Below, piece after piece: positions 18,263 to 26,698 of a stretch of DNA of 64,000 nt. Below the pieces are notes generated by a model that was not told the DNA's origin, did not search any database, and saw only the letters and a program-made list of their open reading frames with translations. Made by a program: the position numbers and the translations under genes. This stretch comes from Rhizosaccharibacter radicis (GTDB lineage: Bacteria > Pseudomonadota > Alphaproteobacteria > Acetobacterales > Acetobacteraceae): positions 248,001 through 312,000 of the forward strand of contig JAMZEJ010000006.1 in assembly GCA_024508355.1 (NCBI GenBank). Reading direction: 5' to 3'. The first letter of the stretch is position 1. Every line of letters begins with the position of its first letter.

Positions 18263-19417
18263 TCAGCCGTTCAGCAGCGTTCCGGGCTCGATCACCGAGA
18301 TGCGCTCGCGGGTCAGCTTCTCGATCTCCCGCAGCATCGGCCGCTCGCCCGCCGAACAGAAGCTGATCGCCACGCCCGAGGCCCCGGCGCGCGCGGTCCG
18401 ACCGATGCGGTGCACGTAGCCGTCGGGCTGCTCGGGCATGTCGAAATTCATCACATGCGTGATGTCCTCGACGTCGATGCCGCGCGCCGCCACGTCCGTC
18501 GCCACCAGAACACGCACGCTGCCCTTGCGGAAGCCCGCCAGGGTGCGCTCGCGCTGAGCCTGCGAGCGGTCGCCATGGATCGCCGCCGCCTGCACCTTGG
18601 CACGAGCGAGCTGCGCCACCAACGTGTCGGCCCCCTGCTTGGTGCGCACGAACACCAGCGCGCGGCGCACGTCCGGGCGCCGCAGGAAAGCCTCCGCCAG
18701 CGACAGCTTCCGCGCCGCTTCGGCGAACACCACCAGCTGCTTTGCGCCCGCAGCCACGGTGGCGGGCGCCGCCATCTCCACCCGCACCGGCTTGTGCAGT
18801 AGCCGGCGGGCCAGCGCGGAAAGCGCGTCATCCATGGTGGCGGACACCATCGCGGTCTGCATCTGCTGCGGCAGCAGGTCGAGGATCGCGGCGATCTGTT
18901 CCACGAAACCGAGCGACAGCATGCGGTCCGCCTCGTCCAGCACCAGCGTCCGGCAGCCATCGAGCCGCACCGACCCATCCGCCGCCAGATCCAGCAGGCG
19001 CCCGGGCGTGGCCACCAGCAGCGAGACGCCACCGCGCAGGCGGCCGGCCTGGCGTTCGCGCGGCACGCCGCCATAGGCCAGCTCCACCCGCAGGGGCGAG
19101 TCGGCCGATAACGCGCGCGCGGCGGTGGCGGTCTGCGAGGCGAGCTCACGGGTCGGGGCCAGGATCAGGGCGCCGCACCCGCGCTCGGGCGGCGGCTCCG
19201 CTTCGATCAGCCGGTGCAGCGTCGGCAGCAGGAAGGCCGCGGTCTTTCCCGTGCCGGTCTGGGCCAGCGCCAGCACGTCGCGCCCGGCCAGCAACGGCGG
19301 CACGGCGGCGGCCTGCACCGGGGTGGGCTGCGCGAAACCCATCCGCGCCACCGCGGCGAGCAGCAGGGGTGAAAGTCCCATGGCCTCGAAGGAAGCGGGC
19401 GTGTCGTGTTCCGGCAT
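18263..19417 (-). CDS. DEAD-box ATP-dependent RNA helicase
   Basis: The 384-aa helicase has all core motifs: Q-motif region FAQPTPVQ, motif I AQTGTGKT (51-58), Ia PTRELA, II DEAD (161-164), III SAT (192-194), a motif-V block ATDVAARGID, and VI HRIGRTARAG. It ends soon after the second RecA domain, so the basic C-terminal tail found in RhlE or DeaD proteins is missing; it resembles a compact RhlE-like enzyme. The ATG follows GGAGGA at good spacing. Likely roles are RNA remodelling in ribosome assembly or mRNA decay. It is convergent with the LacI gene. Confidence 0.9.
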   Translation of the reverse strand: MPEHDTPASFEAMGLSPLLLAAVARMGFAQPTPVQAAAVPPLLAGRDVLALAQTGTGKTAAFLLPTLHRLIEAEPPPERGCGALILAPTRELASQTATAARALSADSPLRVELAYGGVPRERQAGRLRGGVSLLVATPGRLLDLAADGSVRLDGCRTLVLDEADRMLSLGFVEQIAAILDLLPQQMQTAMVSATMDDALSALARRLLHKPVRVEMAAPATVAAGAKQLVVFAEAARKLSLAEAFLRRPDVRRALVFVRTKQGADTLVAQLARAKVQAAAIHGDRSQAQRERTLAGFRKGSVRVLVATDVAARGIDVEDITHVMNFDMPEQPDGYVHRIGRTARAGASGVAISFCSAGERPMLREIEKLTRERISVIEPGTLLNG

Positions 19418-19571
19418 GCGGCGATCCTCCGGGATGCCCGCGGGAACGTCCCGGCCGGCGGTTGGCGGGATGCCCTCGCGGGGCACCGGGGTCAAGCAGA
19501 GGAGCCGCCGCTCCGCCGGGATCGCCCGGGCGGCCGGCGGACGACGCTATCGCAAGGACCCCGAGATCTTC

Positions 19572-19727
19572 ATGGCAAAGCCAGCCGATCGGCCACGCCG
19601 CGAGACCTATTCCCGGGCACATCCTGCCGAACGCGCCCGTGCGACCGAACCCCCCGCCGAGGATCGGTGCGCCATCGGCATCGTCATGCCCTGCCGGCAT
19701 CGCCGGCCCCCGGGGAGGGGCGATTGA
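19572..19727 (+). CDS. Possible 51-aa ORF upstream of the ELM1-family gene
   Basis: In the 342-bp gap after the helicase start, an ATG opens 51 codons (MAKPADRPRRETYSRAHPAE at the start). The TGA lies in TTGA, overlapping an in-frame alternative TTG start of the next gene at 19724. Third-position GC is lower than in surrounding genes and the ribosome site is weak. No family was recognised. The rest of this gap shows nothing beyond presumed promoters. Confidence 0.25.
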   Translation: MAKPADRPRRETYSRAHPAERARATEPPAEDRCAIGIVMPCRHRRPPGRGD

Positions 19728-19759
19728 CCGGCGCGGGAGCGGTTCGGCACAAGCACGCC

Positions 19760-20734
19760 ATGCGCGGCGTCATCATCTCCGAAGGTTTCGCCGGACTGCA
19801 GGCGCAGGCGCTCGGCCTCGCCGCGCGGGCGGGGCTCGAAGCCCCCACGGTGCCCCTGTCGGCCGGACGTCCCTGGCGATGGTTCCCCGCGGCGGCATGG
19901 CCGGACCCCATCGGGGCGGTGGGTGGCCTGCCGGAGCTGCCGGATGGGCTCGTGGTGTCGGTGGGCGGCATGGGCGCCGCCGTGGGCGCGGCGCTGCGGC
20001 GCCGGCAGAACCGTCAGGTCGTGCAGATCCAGAATCCCCGCATGCCGCTGAAGCGCTTCGATCTGGTGGTGGCCAACCGGCACGACGAGATCGAAGGTCC
20101 CAACGTGCTGCTGTCGCGCACCGCGCTGCACGGCATCGGGCCGGCGGTGCTGGCGGCGGCGCGCGCGCGGTGGATGCCCCGCTTCGAGCATCTTCCCCGG
20201 CCCCTGGTGTCGGTGCTGGTGGGGGGCGCCAACGGCCGCTTCCGGCTGGGCGAGACCGAGGGCAGGGCCCTGGCCGGATCGCTGCGGGCGATGATGCGCG
20301 ACCAGAAGGTCGGGCTGGCGGTGACGCCCTCGCGGCGGACCGCGCCGGCCGTTCGCGCGATCCTGACCGAGGCGCTGGCTCCGGAACGGGCGATGGTCTG
20401 GGACATGACGGGCGAGAATCCCTATCTCGGCATGCTCGCCTGCGCGGACGCGATCGTGGTGACGGCCGACAGCATCAGCATGGTGTCGGAAGCGGCGGCC
20501 ACCGACGTGCCGGTGTTCCACGTGCCCCTGCCGGGCCGCTCGCGGCGCATCGGGCTGTTTCTCGGCGCGCTGGTTGACGCCGGGCGTATTCGGCCGTTCA
20601 ACGGCCGGCTGGATCGCTGGCCGGTCACGGTGCTCGACGACACCCCGCAGGTCGCGCGGGAGATGTGCGCGAGGCTCGGCCTGCCGATGCCGGTCGAGGG
20701 GGTGGCCGCCGCGGCAGGCGTGGGCGGAAGATAA
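19760..20734 (+). CDS. ELM1/GtrOC1-family putative nucleoside-diphosphate-sugar epimerase-like protein
   Basis: The 324-aa protein matches the family annotated as mitochondrial fission ELM1 (DUF1022): an N-terminal VIISEGFAGLQAQALGLAARAGL, the middle QIQNPRMPLKRFDLVVANRHDEIEGPNVLLSRTALHGI, VSVLVGGANGRFRLG, and the C-terminal DAIVVTADSISMVSEAAATDVPVFH. The architecture is GT-B-like, and in alphaproteobacteria these genes often sit near envelope-sugar genes. I chose the ATG; a TTG at 19724 preceded by GGGGAGGGG would add 12 residues and would overlap the preceding small ORF in TTGA. It is followed after 18 bp by a 627-aa unknown, so the two are likely co-transcribed. Biochemical function is not established. 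Confidence 0.82.
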   Translation: MRGVIISEGFAGLQAQALGLAARAGLEAPTVPLSAGRPWRWFPAAAWPDPIGAVGGLPELPDGLVVSVGGMGAAVGAALRRRQNRQVVQIQNPRMPLKRFDLVVANRHDEIEGPNVLLSRTALHGIGPAVLAAARARWMPRFEHLPRPLVSVLVGGANGRFRLGETEGRALAGSLRAMMRDQKVGLAVTPSRRTAPAVRAILTEALAPERAMVWDMTGENPYLGMLACADAIVVTADSISMVSEAAATDVPVFHVPLPGRSRRIGLFLGALVDAGRIRPFNGRLDRWPVTVLDDTPQVAREMCARLGLPMPVEGVAAAAGVGGR

Positions 20735-20752
20735 CGGAAAGAACGGTCTGAG

Positions 20753-22636
20753 ATGCTGGACATCCGCACCTACGACGCTCAGGCGGGCGGCAACGTCCTC
20801 TACAAGGCGCTGGCCCACCCGCTCGCGGCGGAGGCGGTGGCGGCCCTTGGCGACAGGCTGCGGCGGATCGGCCCGATCGCCTTGTTCGATCCCTCCGGCT
20901 CGGCCGCCATGCTGTATGCGCTGCATCCGGATTTCCCCCGCCCGGCGGCATTGTTCGTGCAGGACGTCGAGGCGGTCGGGCAGCAGCGCCTCGGCCTGCC
21001 GGCCCGTGCGCTGCTGGACGTCGCCGAGAGCGACGCGCCGGTGCTGCTGGTCACGGCCTTCGATGCCGGGCGCCTGGTGGACCAGATCCGCCATCTCCTG
21101 CCCCCGCACATGCAGGTGCTCACGCTCGACGATGTGCGGCTGCCGGCGGCGATGCTGACCAACGGACGGCGCTATCTCGACAAGCTGAACTTCGCCACCA
21201 ACTACGCCTTCTTCCGCGACGAGGACGGGCTTTCCACCCGTCTGGTCACCGCGAACTACTGGCACTCCTACGGCGCGAGAGCGGTGCGGCTCTGGTTGTG
21301 GCTGTTCGACCGGCAGGGCGCGCCCCTCGCGCAATGGGAACAGGACGTGCCGGAAGGCCCCGGCGGCATCATGCTCGACGCGGCCGAGGTGCGGCAGCGG
21401 CTGCGGCTGCCGCCGTTCACCGGCCAGCTCTTCATCCACGCGATCGGCGTCGCCGGCCACGACGTGGTGAAATACGCGCTCGACACCTATGCCGGCGACG
21501 AGGGCCGGAGCCTGTCCGTCACCCACGACGCCAATGCCTGGCCGTCCGACCGCTACGCCAACCTGCCGGCCCCGCGCGAGGACGAGCGCGTAGTGCTGTG
21601 GCTGCAGAACAGCCACGCCGCCCCGATCCCCGCCGGGGCGGTCAGCCTGGACCGCATGGGCGCCGAGACGCCGGTCGCGCTGCCCATGGCGGTGGGACCG
21701 TATGCCACCGTCGCCGTGGACGTGGCCGACCTGCTGCCGGGGCTGCACTGGCCGGCGCAGATCGAGGTCCGGACCGGCCGGCACGTGGTGCGTCCTCGCT
21801 ACGAGGTGACACGCGGCGGCCGCACCCGCATCGCCCACATGAACGTGGAGCGGGCCGATCTCCGGCCGGATCCCAACATCCCGACCCTGCCGCCCACGCT
21901 CGGGCGCGGCTATCTGCTGCCGTTTCCCGTGCTCGATCCCGCGCGCTTCCGTTCCATCGTGCAGCCGACGCCGATGGCCGAACGCCAGGACACGCTGCCG
22001 CTGCGTCTCGACGTGTTCGACCGCGAGGGCCGCAAGGTCGCCGAGCGCTTCCTGGGCTGCCTGCCGCGGAACCACGACGTCGCGCTTGACATGGCCGAGT
22101 TGGGCGCGCCGGAAGGGCACGCGGAGCTGGTGTACGACTTCCGCGACGGCGGCACGGCGGATGGCTGGATGCATGCCCTGGTGCGCTACGAGGACAAGCG
22201 GTCCGGCCATGTGGCGGAATCGAGCTTCGGCGCCCACATCTTCAACACCGCGATGACCTATCGCGGTGAGCCGCAATCCTATTCGGGACCGCCGCCCGGG
22301 CTGTCGACCCGCCTGTTCCTGCGCTGCGGGGATGAGCGCGGCCACAGCTTCGCGGCACTCATCTATCCGGCGTCCGGCCCCTGGCACGCCCGGTCGCAGA
22401 CGCGGCTGATGCTGCATGACGGGAGCGGGGAAGTGATCGCCGAGCGCCCGCTGAAGATCGCGCAATCCGGTTCGCACGTGGTGTGGCCGCACGAGGTGTT
22501 CGGGGCCGATCTGCTGCGCCAGGCCGGGCCGCGCGGCTACGTGCTGATCCGCGACGGGAGCTGCCGGTTGTTCGGCTATCACGGGCTGATGAACGAGGTC
22601 GGCGGCTTCTCGCTCGACCATATGTTCGGGTTCTAG
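20753..22636 (+). CDS. Conserved-looking hypothetical protein, 627 aa, in operon with ELM1-family gene
   Basis: I do not recognise the family. There is no signal peptide or membrane segment. Residues ~1-170 alternate hydrophobic strands and helices with a glycine-containing IALFDPSGSAAML, as in a small Rossmann-like domain. Residues ~170-627 look beta-rich, with aromatic strands such as RLVTANYWHSYGARAVRLWL, LFIHAIGVAGHDVVKYALD, and later FSLDHMFGF at the end. Two segments recur loosely, each with an LF-x-R or LW-x-FDR strand followed by a Gly turn, which suggests repeated beta-sandwich modules. Cysteines are scarce (C at LGCLPR, FLRCGD, SCRLFG). Codon use is normal for this genome, so the gene is real. 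The 18-bp spacing ties it to the ELM1-family gene. Confidence 0.8.
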   Translation: MLDIRTYDAQAGGNVLYKALAHPLAAEAVAALGDRLRRIGPIALFDPSGSAAMLYALHPDFPRPAALFVQDVEAVGQQRLGLPARALLDVAESDAPVLLVTAFDAGRLVDQIRHLLPPHMQVLTLDDVRLPAAMLTNGRRYLDKLNFATNYAFFRDEDGLSTRLVTANYWHSYGARAVRLWLWLFDRQGAPLAQWEQDVPEGPGGIMLDAAEVRQRLRLPPFTGQLFIHAIGVAGHDVVKYALDTYAGDEGRSLSVTHDANAWPSDRYANLPAPREDERVVLWLQNSHAAPIPAGAVSLDRMGAETPVALPMAVGPYATVAVDVADLLPGLHWPAQIEVRTGRHVVRPRYEVTRGGRTRIAHMNVERADLRPDPNIPTLPPTLGRGYLLPFPVLDPARFRSIVQPTPMAERQDTLPLRLDVFDREGRKVAERFLGCLPRNHDVALDMAELGAPEGHAELVYDFRDGGTADGWMHALVRYEDKRSGHVAESSFGAHIFNTAMTYRGEPQSYSGPPPGLSTRLFLRCGDERGHSFAALIYPASGPWHARSQTRLMLHDGSGEVIAERPLKIAQSGSHVVWPHEVFGADLLRQAGPRGYVLIRDGSCRLFGYHGLMNEVGGFSLDHMFGF

Positions 22637-22660
22637 CCCCGGCCGGGCCTAAAGAGCGCG

Positions 22661-22701
22661 TCAACGAAAACCCCGGCACCGCGCGTCGCGGATACCGGGG
22701 T
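22661..22701 (-). terminator. Intrinsic terminator for the small acidic protein gene
   Basis: ACCCCGG (22670-22676) pairs with CCGGGGT (22695-22701), and an inner CCGCG/CGCGG stem (22679-22683 with 22687-22691) closes on a three-base loop. Read on the minus strand, the hairpin is followed directly by TTTTCGTT, as expected for rho-independent termination. It may also stop plus-strand transcription of the 627-aa gene, but has no T-run in that direction. Confidence 0.72.
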
Positions 22702-22768
22702 CCTGCATTCACGGGCCGGACGCGCCGGCCGCTGGAACCGCGCGCATCGCCTAGTCGGGCGGGACGGC

Positions 22769-23068
22769 TTATTCCTCTTCTTCGGTGTCCACCAGGAACA
22801 CCGCGAACTCGTCCTTCTCGTCCTCGTCGAGTTCCTCGTTCTCCACGGCTTCTGCCAGAGCCTCCTGCCAGATCACCGTTTCCGCGGCATCGGCGGCGCG
22901 CACCGAGAGGCTGGCCTCGCCGTCCCAGAGGGGTTCGCCGTCGCGGTGGAACTCGCTCAGCGATTCCTTGATGTTGCCGCTGTCCAGCTCTTCCTGCGCG
23001 AGAGCCAGATCGTCCTCGGGGAACACCAGCAGCGGCTCACCCGCCATCTCGATCACGAAGAGCGGCAT
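22769..23068 (-). CDS. Small acidic hypothetical protein
   Basis: The 99-aa protein starts MPLFVIEMAGEPLLVFPEDD and ends in a run of Asp/Glu (DEDEKDEFAVFLVDTEEEE). It is strongly acidic, with no signal peptide or membrane segment. The ATG has CAGGAA upstream. The open frame continues upstream into the tRNA gene, which is read-through and not coding. A short length, a DNA-mimic-like charge and a good terminator suggest a real cytoplasmic protein of unknown role. Confidence 0.7.
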   Translation of the reverse strand: MPLFVIEMAGEPLLVFPEDDLALAQEELDSGNIKESLSEFHRDGEPLWDGEASLSVRAADAAETVIWQEALAEAVENEELDEDEKDEFAVFLVDTEEEE

Positions 23069-23145
23069 TCGCTGGTTCCTGTGTCGGAACCGGCCCGAGC
23101 CCGAACGCGCAAGGACCGGCATGGAGAAGGGGATCGGCGAGAGGA

Positions 23146-23220
23146 TGGTGGGTGCGACAGGGATTGAACCTGTGACCCCCGCCGTGTGAAGGCGATGCTC
23201 TACCGCTGAGCTACGCACCC
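23146..23220 (-). tRNA. tRNA-Val (anticodon CAC)
   Basis: On the minus strand the acceptor stem GGGTGCG pairs with CGCACCC. The D-arm is GCTC-AGCGGTA-GAGC, the anticodon stem TCGCC/GGCGG encloses the loop TTCACAC with anticodon CAC (reads GTG), and the T-arm is ACAGG-TTCAATC-CCTGT. The discriminator is A and the 3' CCA is encoded (23146-23148). It stands alone, not in a tRNA cluster, with no integrase nearby. Confidence 0.96.
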
Positions 23221-23272
23221 ATCCGTCTGCGGTGGGCGCCTTCTATGGGATTCGCGCGCGGCCGGCAAGAGG

Positions 23273-24910
23273 CTAACCGCCGGGCCGCGCACCCCCAGCC
23301 GGGCCCGGCGGATCGAGGCGCAGCACCGTGATATCGAGCCCGATCCGATGACGCACGGCAGGGGCGCCGAGCGGCCGCAGCAGGGCCAGCAGCGCGTCGA
23401 GGCGATAGGGATCGTTCTGCCCCACGGCACCGTGCACCGCCCACACGCGCCCACCCGCCGCAAGGGTTTGCGCCGCCAGGGCCGGGTCCTTGGTCCAGTC
23501 CCGGGGAGCGAAGCCATTCGCCGGCAGATACAGGTCCATCATCGACACGGTGGCGGGATCGTCGGTGACGATGAGATCGCCCGGCCGGAACTGCGGGCGC
23601 AGCCAGGCGGCGGCATCGTTCCACACCGGCTTGGTTTCCGTCCGGTAGAACGGCCACAGGTTGAACACGCAGACCGCCGCGAGCACCACGCCCCCGGGCG
23701 GCAACACCCACCGGCGTCCCGGTGCCGGGATGCGCCGCGCGAGCATCGCAGCCCCACGCCCCACGAACAGCAGGAAGACCGGCCCGCTCCACAGCAAGTA
23801 GCGCGGCATCCAGACCGAGGAGACCAGCGTCGACAGCCCGAGGCACACCGGCAGGGTCAGCAGCGCCACCAGCGCGACCCGGCCGGCCCGATCGCGCCAT
23901 GAGCCGGCAAGGATGCCGACGAGACCGGCGGCCGCCACCAGGAGGTCGAGCCAGTCGATGCCATCCACCGCCAGCGCGCTCGGAAACACCCGGAAGCGGA
24001 TCAGGCTGGTGATCCGCAGCCCGTACACCCCCACCACCGACGTGCGCAGATTGTCCCACCCCAGCGGCGGGACCCAATCGAGGCCGGAGCCGAGGTCGCC
24101 CCGGGTCAGCAGCGTCATCGCCACGAGGAACGGCACGTAGCAGCCGATGACCAGCAACTGCACCACGATCCAGCGGCGGATGAAGCCCGCGCGGCCGGGC
24201 CCCGGCACCGTCGCGGCGATCAGCGCGGCGGCGAGGTTGGCGGCCAGCAACCAGAACAGCGCGACGCCCAGCGTATCCAGCGCCGCGGCGCTGCCGAACC
24301 CGTAGCGCAGCCAGGCGCCCCTCACGGACGATCTGCGGAACGGTGCCGCGGCCTCCGCCGGGCTCCGGGACAGGCACATCAACCCGTCCAGCGCCAGCAG
24401 GATGAAGCACAGCACCAGGGTGTAGGAACGCGCTTCCTGGCCGTACTGGACCTGGAACGGCGAGAAGCAGCACAGGATGGCCGCCACCGCCCCGCAGACC
24501 GGCCCGGCGAACACCAGCCCGACCCGCCAGAGCAGGGCGCACGACACGGCGCCGAACAGGGCGGCGGGCAGCCGCAGCACGAACTCGTCCGTACCCCAGG
24601 GCACCACCCACGAGGTCAGCACGAAATAGAGCGGCATATGGTGGAACGAGAGCGAGTCCCGCAGCAGCTCGCCGAACGGCAGCGAGGAGCGATGGACCGT
24701 GGTGACCTCGTCCAGCCAGAACGGCTTGCTGCCCAGCCCGAACAGCCGCGCCAGGAAACCGAGTGCCAGGAACAGCAACCACGGCCCGATCCCGCGCAGC
24801 CATGCGGCCGGGCCGGCATGCGGACGGGCGGGGACGGAACCGCCGGGAGGAACGATGCGCGTCGCGCCGTGTTTGAGGACCGAACCGTCTTGGGGAGTCA
24901 TCCAGTCCAT
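23273..24910 (-). CDS. GT39/ArnT-like membrane glycosyltransferase
   Basis: The 545-aa protein is a polytopic GT-C enzyme with about ten hydrophobic segments. The first periplasmic loop has FWLDEVTTVHRSSLPFGELL, with the Asp-Glu pair expected for polyprenyl-phosphate-sugar-dependent transferases (a D-E variant of the GT39 DE motif). It is followed by FHHMPLYFVLTSWVVPWGTDEFVLRLPAALFG and VQYGQEARSY, a pattern typical of the dolichyl-phosphate-mannose/ArnT-like group. The last ~120 residues form a soluble domain (GDLIVTDDPATVSMMDLYLP). The ATG at 24910 overlaps, in a shared CCATGG, the ATG of a divergent lipoprotein gene; a second ATG lies nine bases further in. It probably glycosylates a protein, lipid or polysaccharide on the periplasmic side. 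Confidence 0.82.
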   Translation of the reverse strand: MDWMTPQDGSVLKHGATRIVPPGGSVPARPHAGPAAWLRGIGPWLLFLALGFLARLFGLGSKPFWLDEVTTVHRSSLPFGELLRDSLSFHHMPLYFVLTSWVVPWGTDEFVLRLPAALFGAVSCALLWRVGLVFAGPVCGAVAAILCCFSPFQVQYGQEARSYTLVLCFILLALDGLMCLSRSPAEAAAPFRRSSVRGAWLRYGFGSAAALDTLGVALFWLLAANLAAALIAATVPGPGRAGFIRRWIVVQLLVIGCYVPFLVAMTLLTRGDLGSGLDWVPPLGWDNLRTSVVGVYGLRITSLIRFRVFPSALAVDGIDWLDLLVAAAGLVGILAGSWRDRAGRVALVALLTLPVCLGLSTLVSSVWMPRYLLWSGPVFLLFVGRGAAMLARRIPAPGRRWVLPPGGVVLAAVCVFNLWPFYRTETKPVWNDAAAWLRPQFRPGDLIVTDDPATVSMMDLYLPANGFAPRDWTKDPALAAQTLAAGGRVWAVHGAVGQNDPYRLDALLALLRPLGAPAVRHRIGLDITVLRLDPPGPAGGARPGG

Positions 24911-25214
24911 GGCCGAGCAGCGATCGAGGAATCCCGGCTTCACATGGAAGCCGGTGCGGAACAAGCACCGGTCCGTGCGCTTCGCGCCCGGCGGCCGCGT
25001 CCGCGCGGCGACGGCGATCGCTCTCGCCGCGGCTCTCGGCGCCTGCACCACCGAAGGCCCGGTGGCCGGCACGGGGTCGCCCGGCGCCGCGCCGGGCTAC
25101 GGCTATGTCTGCTACGCGGGCGTCTATCAGTGCCGGGTGCCGACGCAGGTGCCGTTGAACTCGCCCTGCTCGTGCCCCGGGATCGGCGCGCCGTCCTTCG
25201 GCACGGTCCGCTAG
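24909..25214 (+). CDS. Small Cys-rich lipoprotein
   Basis: The 101-aa protein has a positively charged n-region and a hydrophobic core ending in a lipobox, AALGAC (Cys46). The mature ~55 residues contain two Cys pairs (YVCYAGVYQC and NSPCSCPGIG) and end GAPSFGTVR. With the ATG the signal peptide is long; a GTG at 24954 preceded by GGAAG would give a more usual length with Cys at residue 31. It should be anchored in the outer or inner membrane, and the cysteines could form disulfides or hold a metal. It is divergent from the GT39 gene (overlapping start codons) and its TAG overlaps the convergent NCS1 permease stop in CTAG. Family unknown. Confidence 0.72.
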   Translation: MAEQRSRNPGFTWKPVRNKHRSVRFAPGGRVRAATAIALAAALGACTTEGPVAGTGSPGAAPGYGYVCYAGVYQCRVPTQVPLNSPCSCPGIGAPSFGTVR

Positions 25215-26650
25215 GCCACTCTCACCGACGTTCCGGCGGCGACAGGGGCGATGGCGGCCGCCATCGCCCCGCTCCGGCGGGCCCATAGCCGCATCGTCAC
25301 GAAATAGCCGCCGCCGCTCAGAAGCAGGACGATCACCGGCACCGGCATGGAAGCCGGCACGATCCACAGGGACAGCGCGACGCCGATCGCCGTCCACAGC
25401 ATGGCCGCAGGATTGACGCCGCCGGCGTACCAGTAGCGCCCGTGCGGCTGCAGCAGCGCCGGCACGTCCGGCCGCAGCCGCTTCAACAGCAGGTAGTCCG
25501 CGAGCAGGATGCCCGCCACCGGCGAGAACGCCGTGCCGAGCAGGATCAGCCAGCCGGTATAGCCCTGCGCCAGCGATGGAAACGACGACAGCGCGATGCC
25601 CAGGATGCTCACCGCGACCGTGGCGCCGAAGCGGCCGATACGCTCGAACACGTTCAACAGCGACAGGCCGCCGGTGTAGAGATTGAGGACGTTGATGGTC
25701 CAGTTGTCGAACACGATCACCAGCAGCAGCAGGCAGAACGACAGCGGCGTGGGCGAGATCTGCGCCATCAGCGCGAACGCGTTGTCCAAGTGCCCCTCGG
25801 TGGCCCCGGCCGCATAAGCGCCGATCGTGCCCACCACCGCCGCGCCCACGCCCGAGGCGGCGAGGGTGCCGATCCACATGTCGCGGCGCGAGCGCGAGTA
25901 ACGGCAGAAATCGGCGGCGTCGGTGATCATGGTGAGCCAGGTGGAGGTGGCGGTGTTGAGCCACGTCACGAACAACAGCCACTGGAACCCGTGCCCGGCA
26001 TAGCCGAACACGGCGGCCGGGCGGAAATGCGGGTCGGGATAGACCACGAAGCTCCACAGCACCCAGCCCAGGATCACCAGCTTGAGCGGTAGGGCGATCC
26101 GAGACAGGATCTTCAGCGACCCGTAGCCCACCACCGCCACCAGGGCTTGCAGGAACCCGAACACCAGACTGATCACCAGCAGCGAATGGGCCGTGCCGGT
26201 CCAGCGATCGAGCACGGCGACGATGGCGAGCGATCCGGCGACGGTCTGGAACGCGAACCAGTAGACCGAGGCGACGGTGCGCAGCACTGACGGCAGCAGC
26301 TTGGCACCGCGGATGCCGAACGCCATGCGGGCCGCGACCTGTCCCGGAACGCCGTGATCCACCCCGATGGTCGCCATCACCACGTAGGCCAGGAACGCCA
26401 GCAACGTCCCGCCCGTCTGCGCCAGGATGGCCGCCCAGACCGGCAGGCCCGCCGCGACCGACATGCCGGCCACCAGGATCTGTCCCGGGTTGAGCTGGAA
26501 GTTGATCAGGATGCAGAACAGATCCTGCCAGCGCACGGTGCGCAGATGCGCCGGCACCGGCTCGATGCCGTAGCGCTCGATGGTCGCGGCACGCGGTTCG
26601 GACGCATCGCTCACGGAACGTGCATCTTCGGAGGCAAGGCTGGCAGACAT
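25211..26650 (-). CDS. NCS1-family purine/cytosine permease
   Basis: The 479-aa, 12-segment transporter belongs to the nucleobase:cation symporter-1 family (cytosine, purine, allantoin, hydantoin). The N-terminus reads VPAHLRTVRWQDLFCILINFQLNPGQILVAG, in the position of the family's helix-1 substrate site. It is followed by WLNTATSTWLTMITDAADFCRYSRSRR, which contains the conserved ADFCRY segment, and FDNWTINVLNLYTGGLSL. The ATG follows GGAGGA at six bases. A near-consensus sigma-54 promoter lies 33-48 bases upstream of the ATG, so expression is probably switched on by nitrogen limitation. The exact substrate is not determined. Confidence 0.86.
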   Translation of the reverse strand: MSASLASEDARSVSDASEPRAATIERYGIEPVPAHLRTVRWQDLFCILINFQLNPGQILVAGMSVAAGLPVWAAILAQTGGTLLAFLAYVVMATIGVDHGVPGQVAARMAFGIRGAKLLPSVLRTVASVYWFAFQTVAGSLAIVAVLDRWTGTAHSLLVISLVFGFLQALVAVVGYGSLKILSRIALPLKLVILGWVLWSFVVYPDPHFRPAAVFGYAGHGFQWLLFVTWLNTATSTWLTMITDAADFCRYSRSRRDMWIGTLAASGVGAAVVGTIGAYAAGATEGHLDNAFALMAQISPTPLSFCLLLLVIVFDNWTINVLNLYTGGLSLLNVFERIGRFGATVAVSILGIALSSFPSLAQGYTGWLILLGTAFSPVAGILLADYLLLKRLRPDVPALLQPHGRYWYAGGVNPAAMLWTAIGVALSLWIVPASMPVPVIVLLLSGGGYFVTMRLWARRSGAMAAAIAPVAAGTSVRVA

Positions 26651-26682
26651 GGGTCCTCCGGCGTCGGCGTTTCCAGGGCGGC

Positions 26683-26698
26683 AGCAAGAGATGTGCCA
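26683..26698 (-). promoter_or_regulatory. Sigma-54 (RpoN) promoter of the NCS1 permease
   Basis: Read on the minus strand the site is CTGGCACATCTCTTGCTGC. The -24 element TGGCAC (26698-26693) and -12 element TTGCT (26687-26683) are five bases apart, which places the invariant GG and GC exactly ten bases apart. This matches the consensus TGGCAC-N5-TTGCW at every fixed position. Transcription would start near 26672, leaving a ~22-nt leader with GGAGGA before the ATG. Upstream, GCT-TTAAC-AGC at about 26712-26722 is a weak dyad; no convincing NtrC site was found. Confidence 0.78.

Noticed and set aside
19607..22621. 1004-codon open frame antisense to the ELM1-family and 627-aa genes
   Set aside because: It is a shadow caused by high GC in third positions. 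Its product is Arg/His/Gln-rich with no motif.
23069..23218. N-terminal extension of the small acidic protein starting inside the tRNA gene
   Set aside because: The added residues are simply a translation through the tRNA-Val gene, a well-known artefact. The ATG at 23068 has its own ribosome site.
23146..23220. Integration site at the tRNA-Val gene
   Set aside because: No integrase, direct repeat of the tRNA 3' end or foreign composition is visible nearby.
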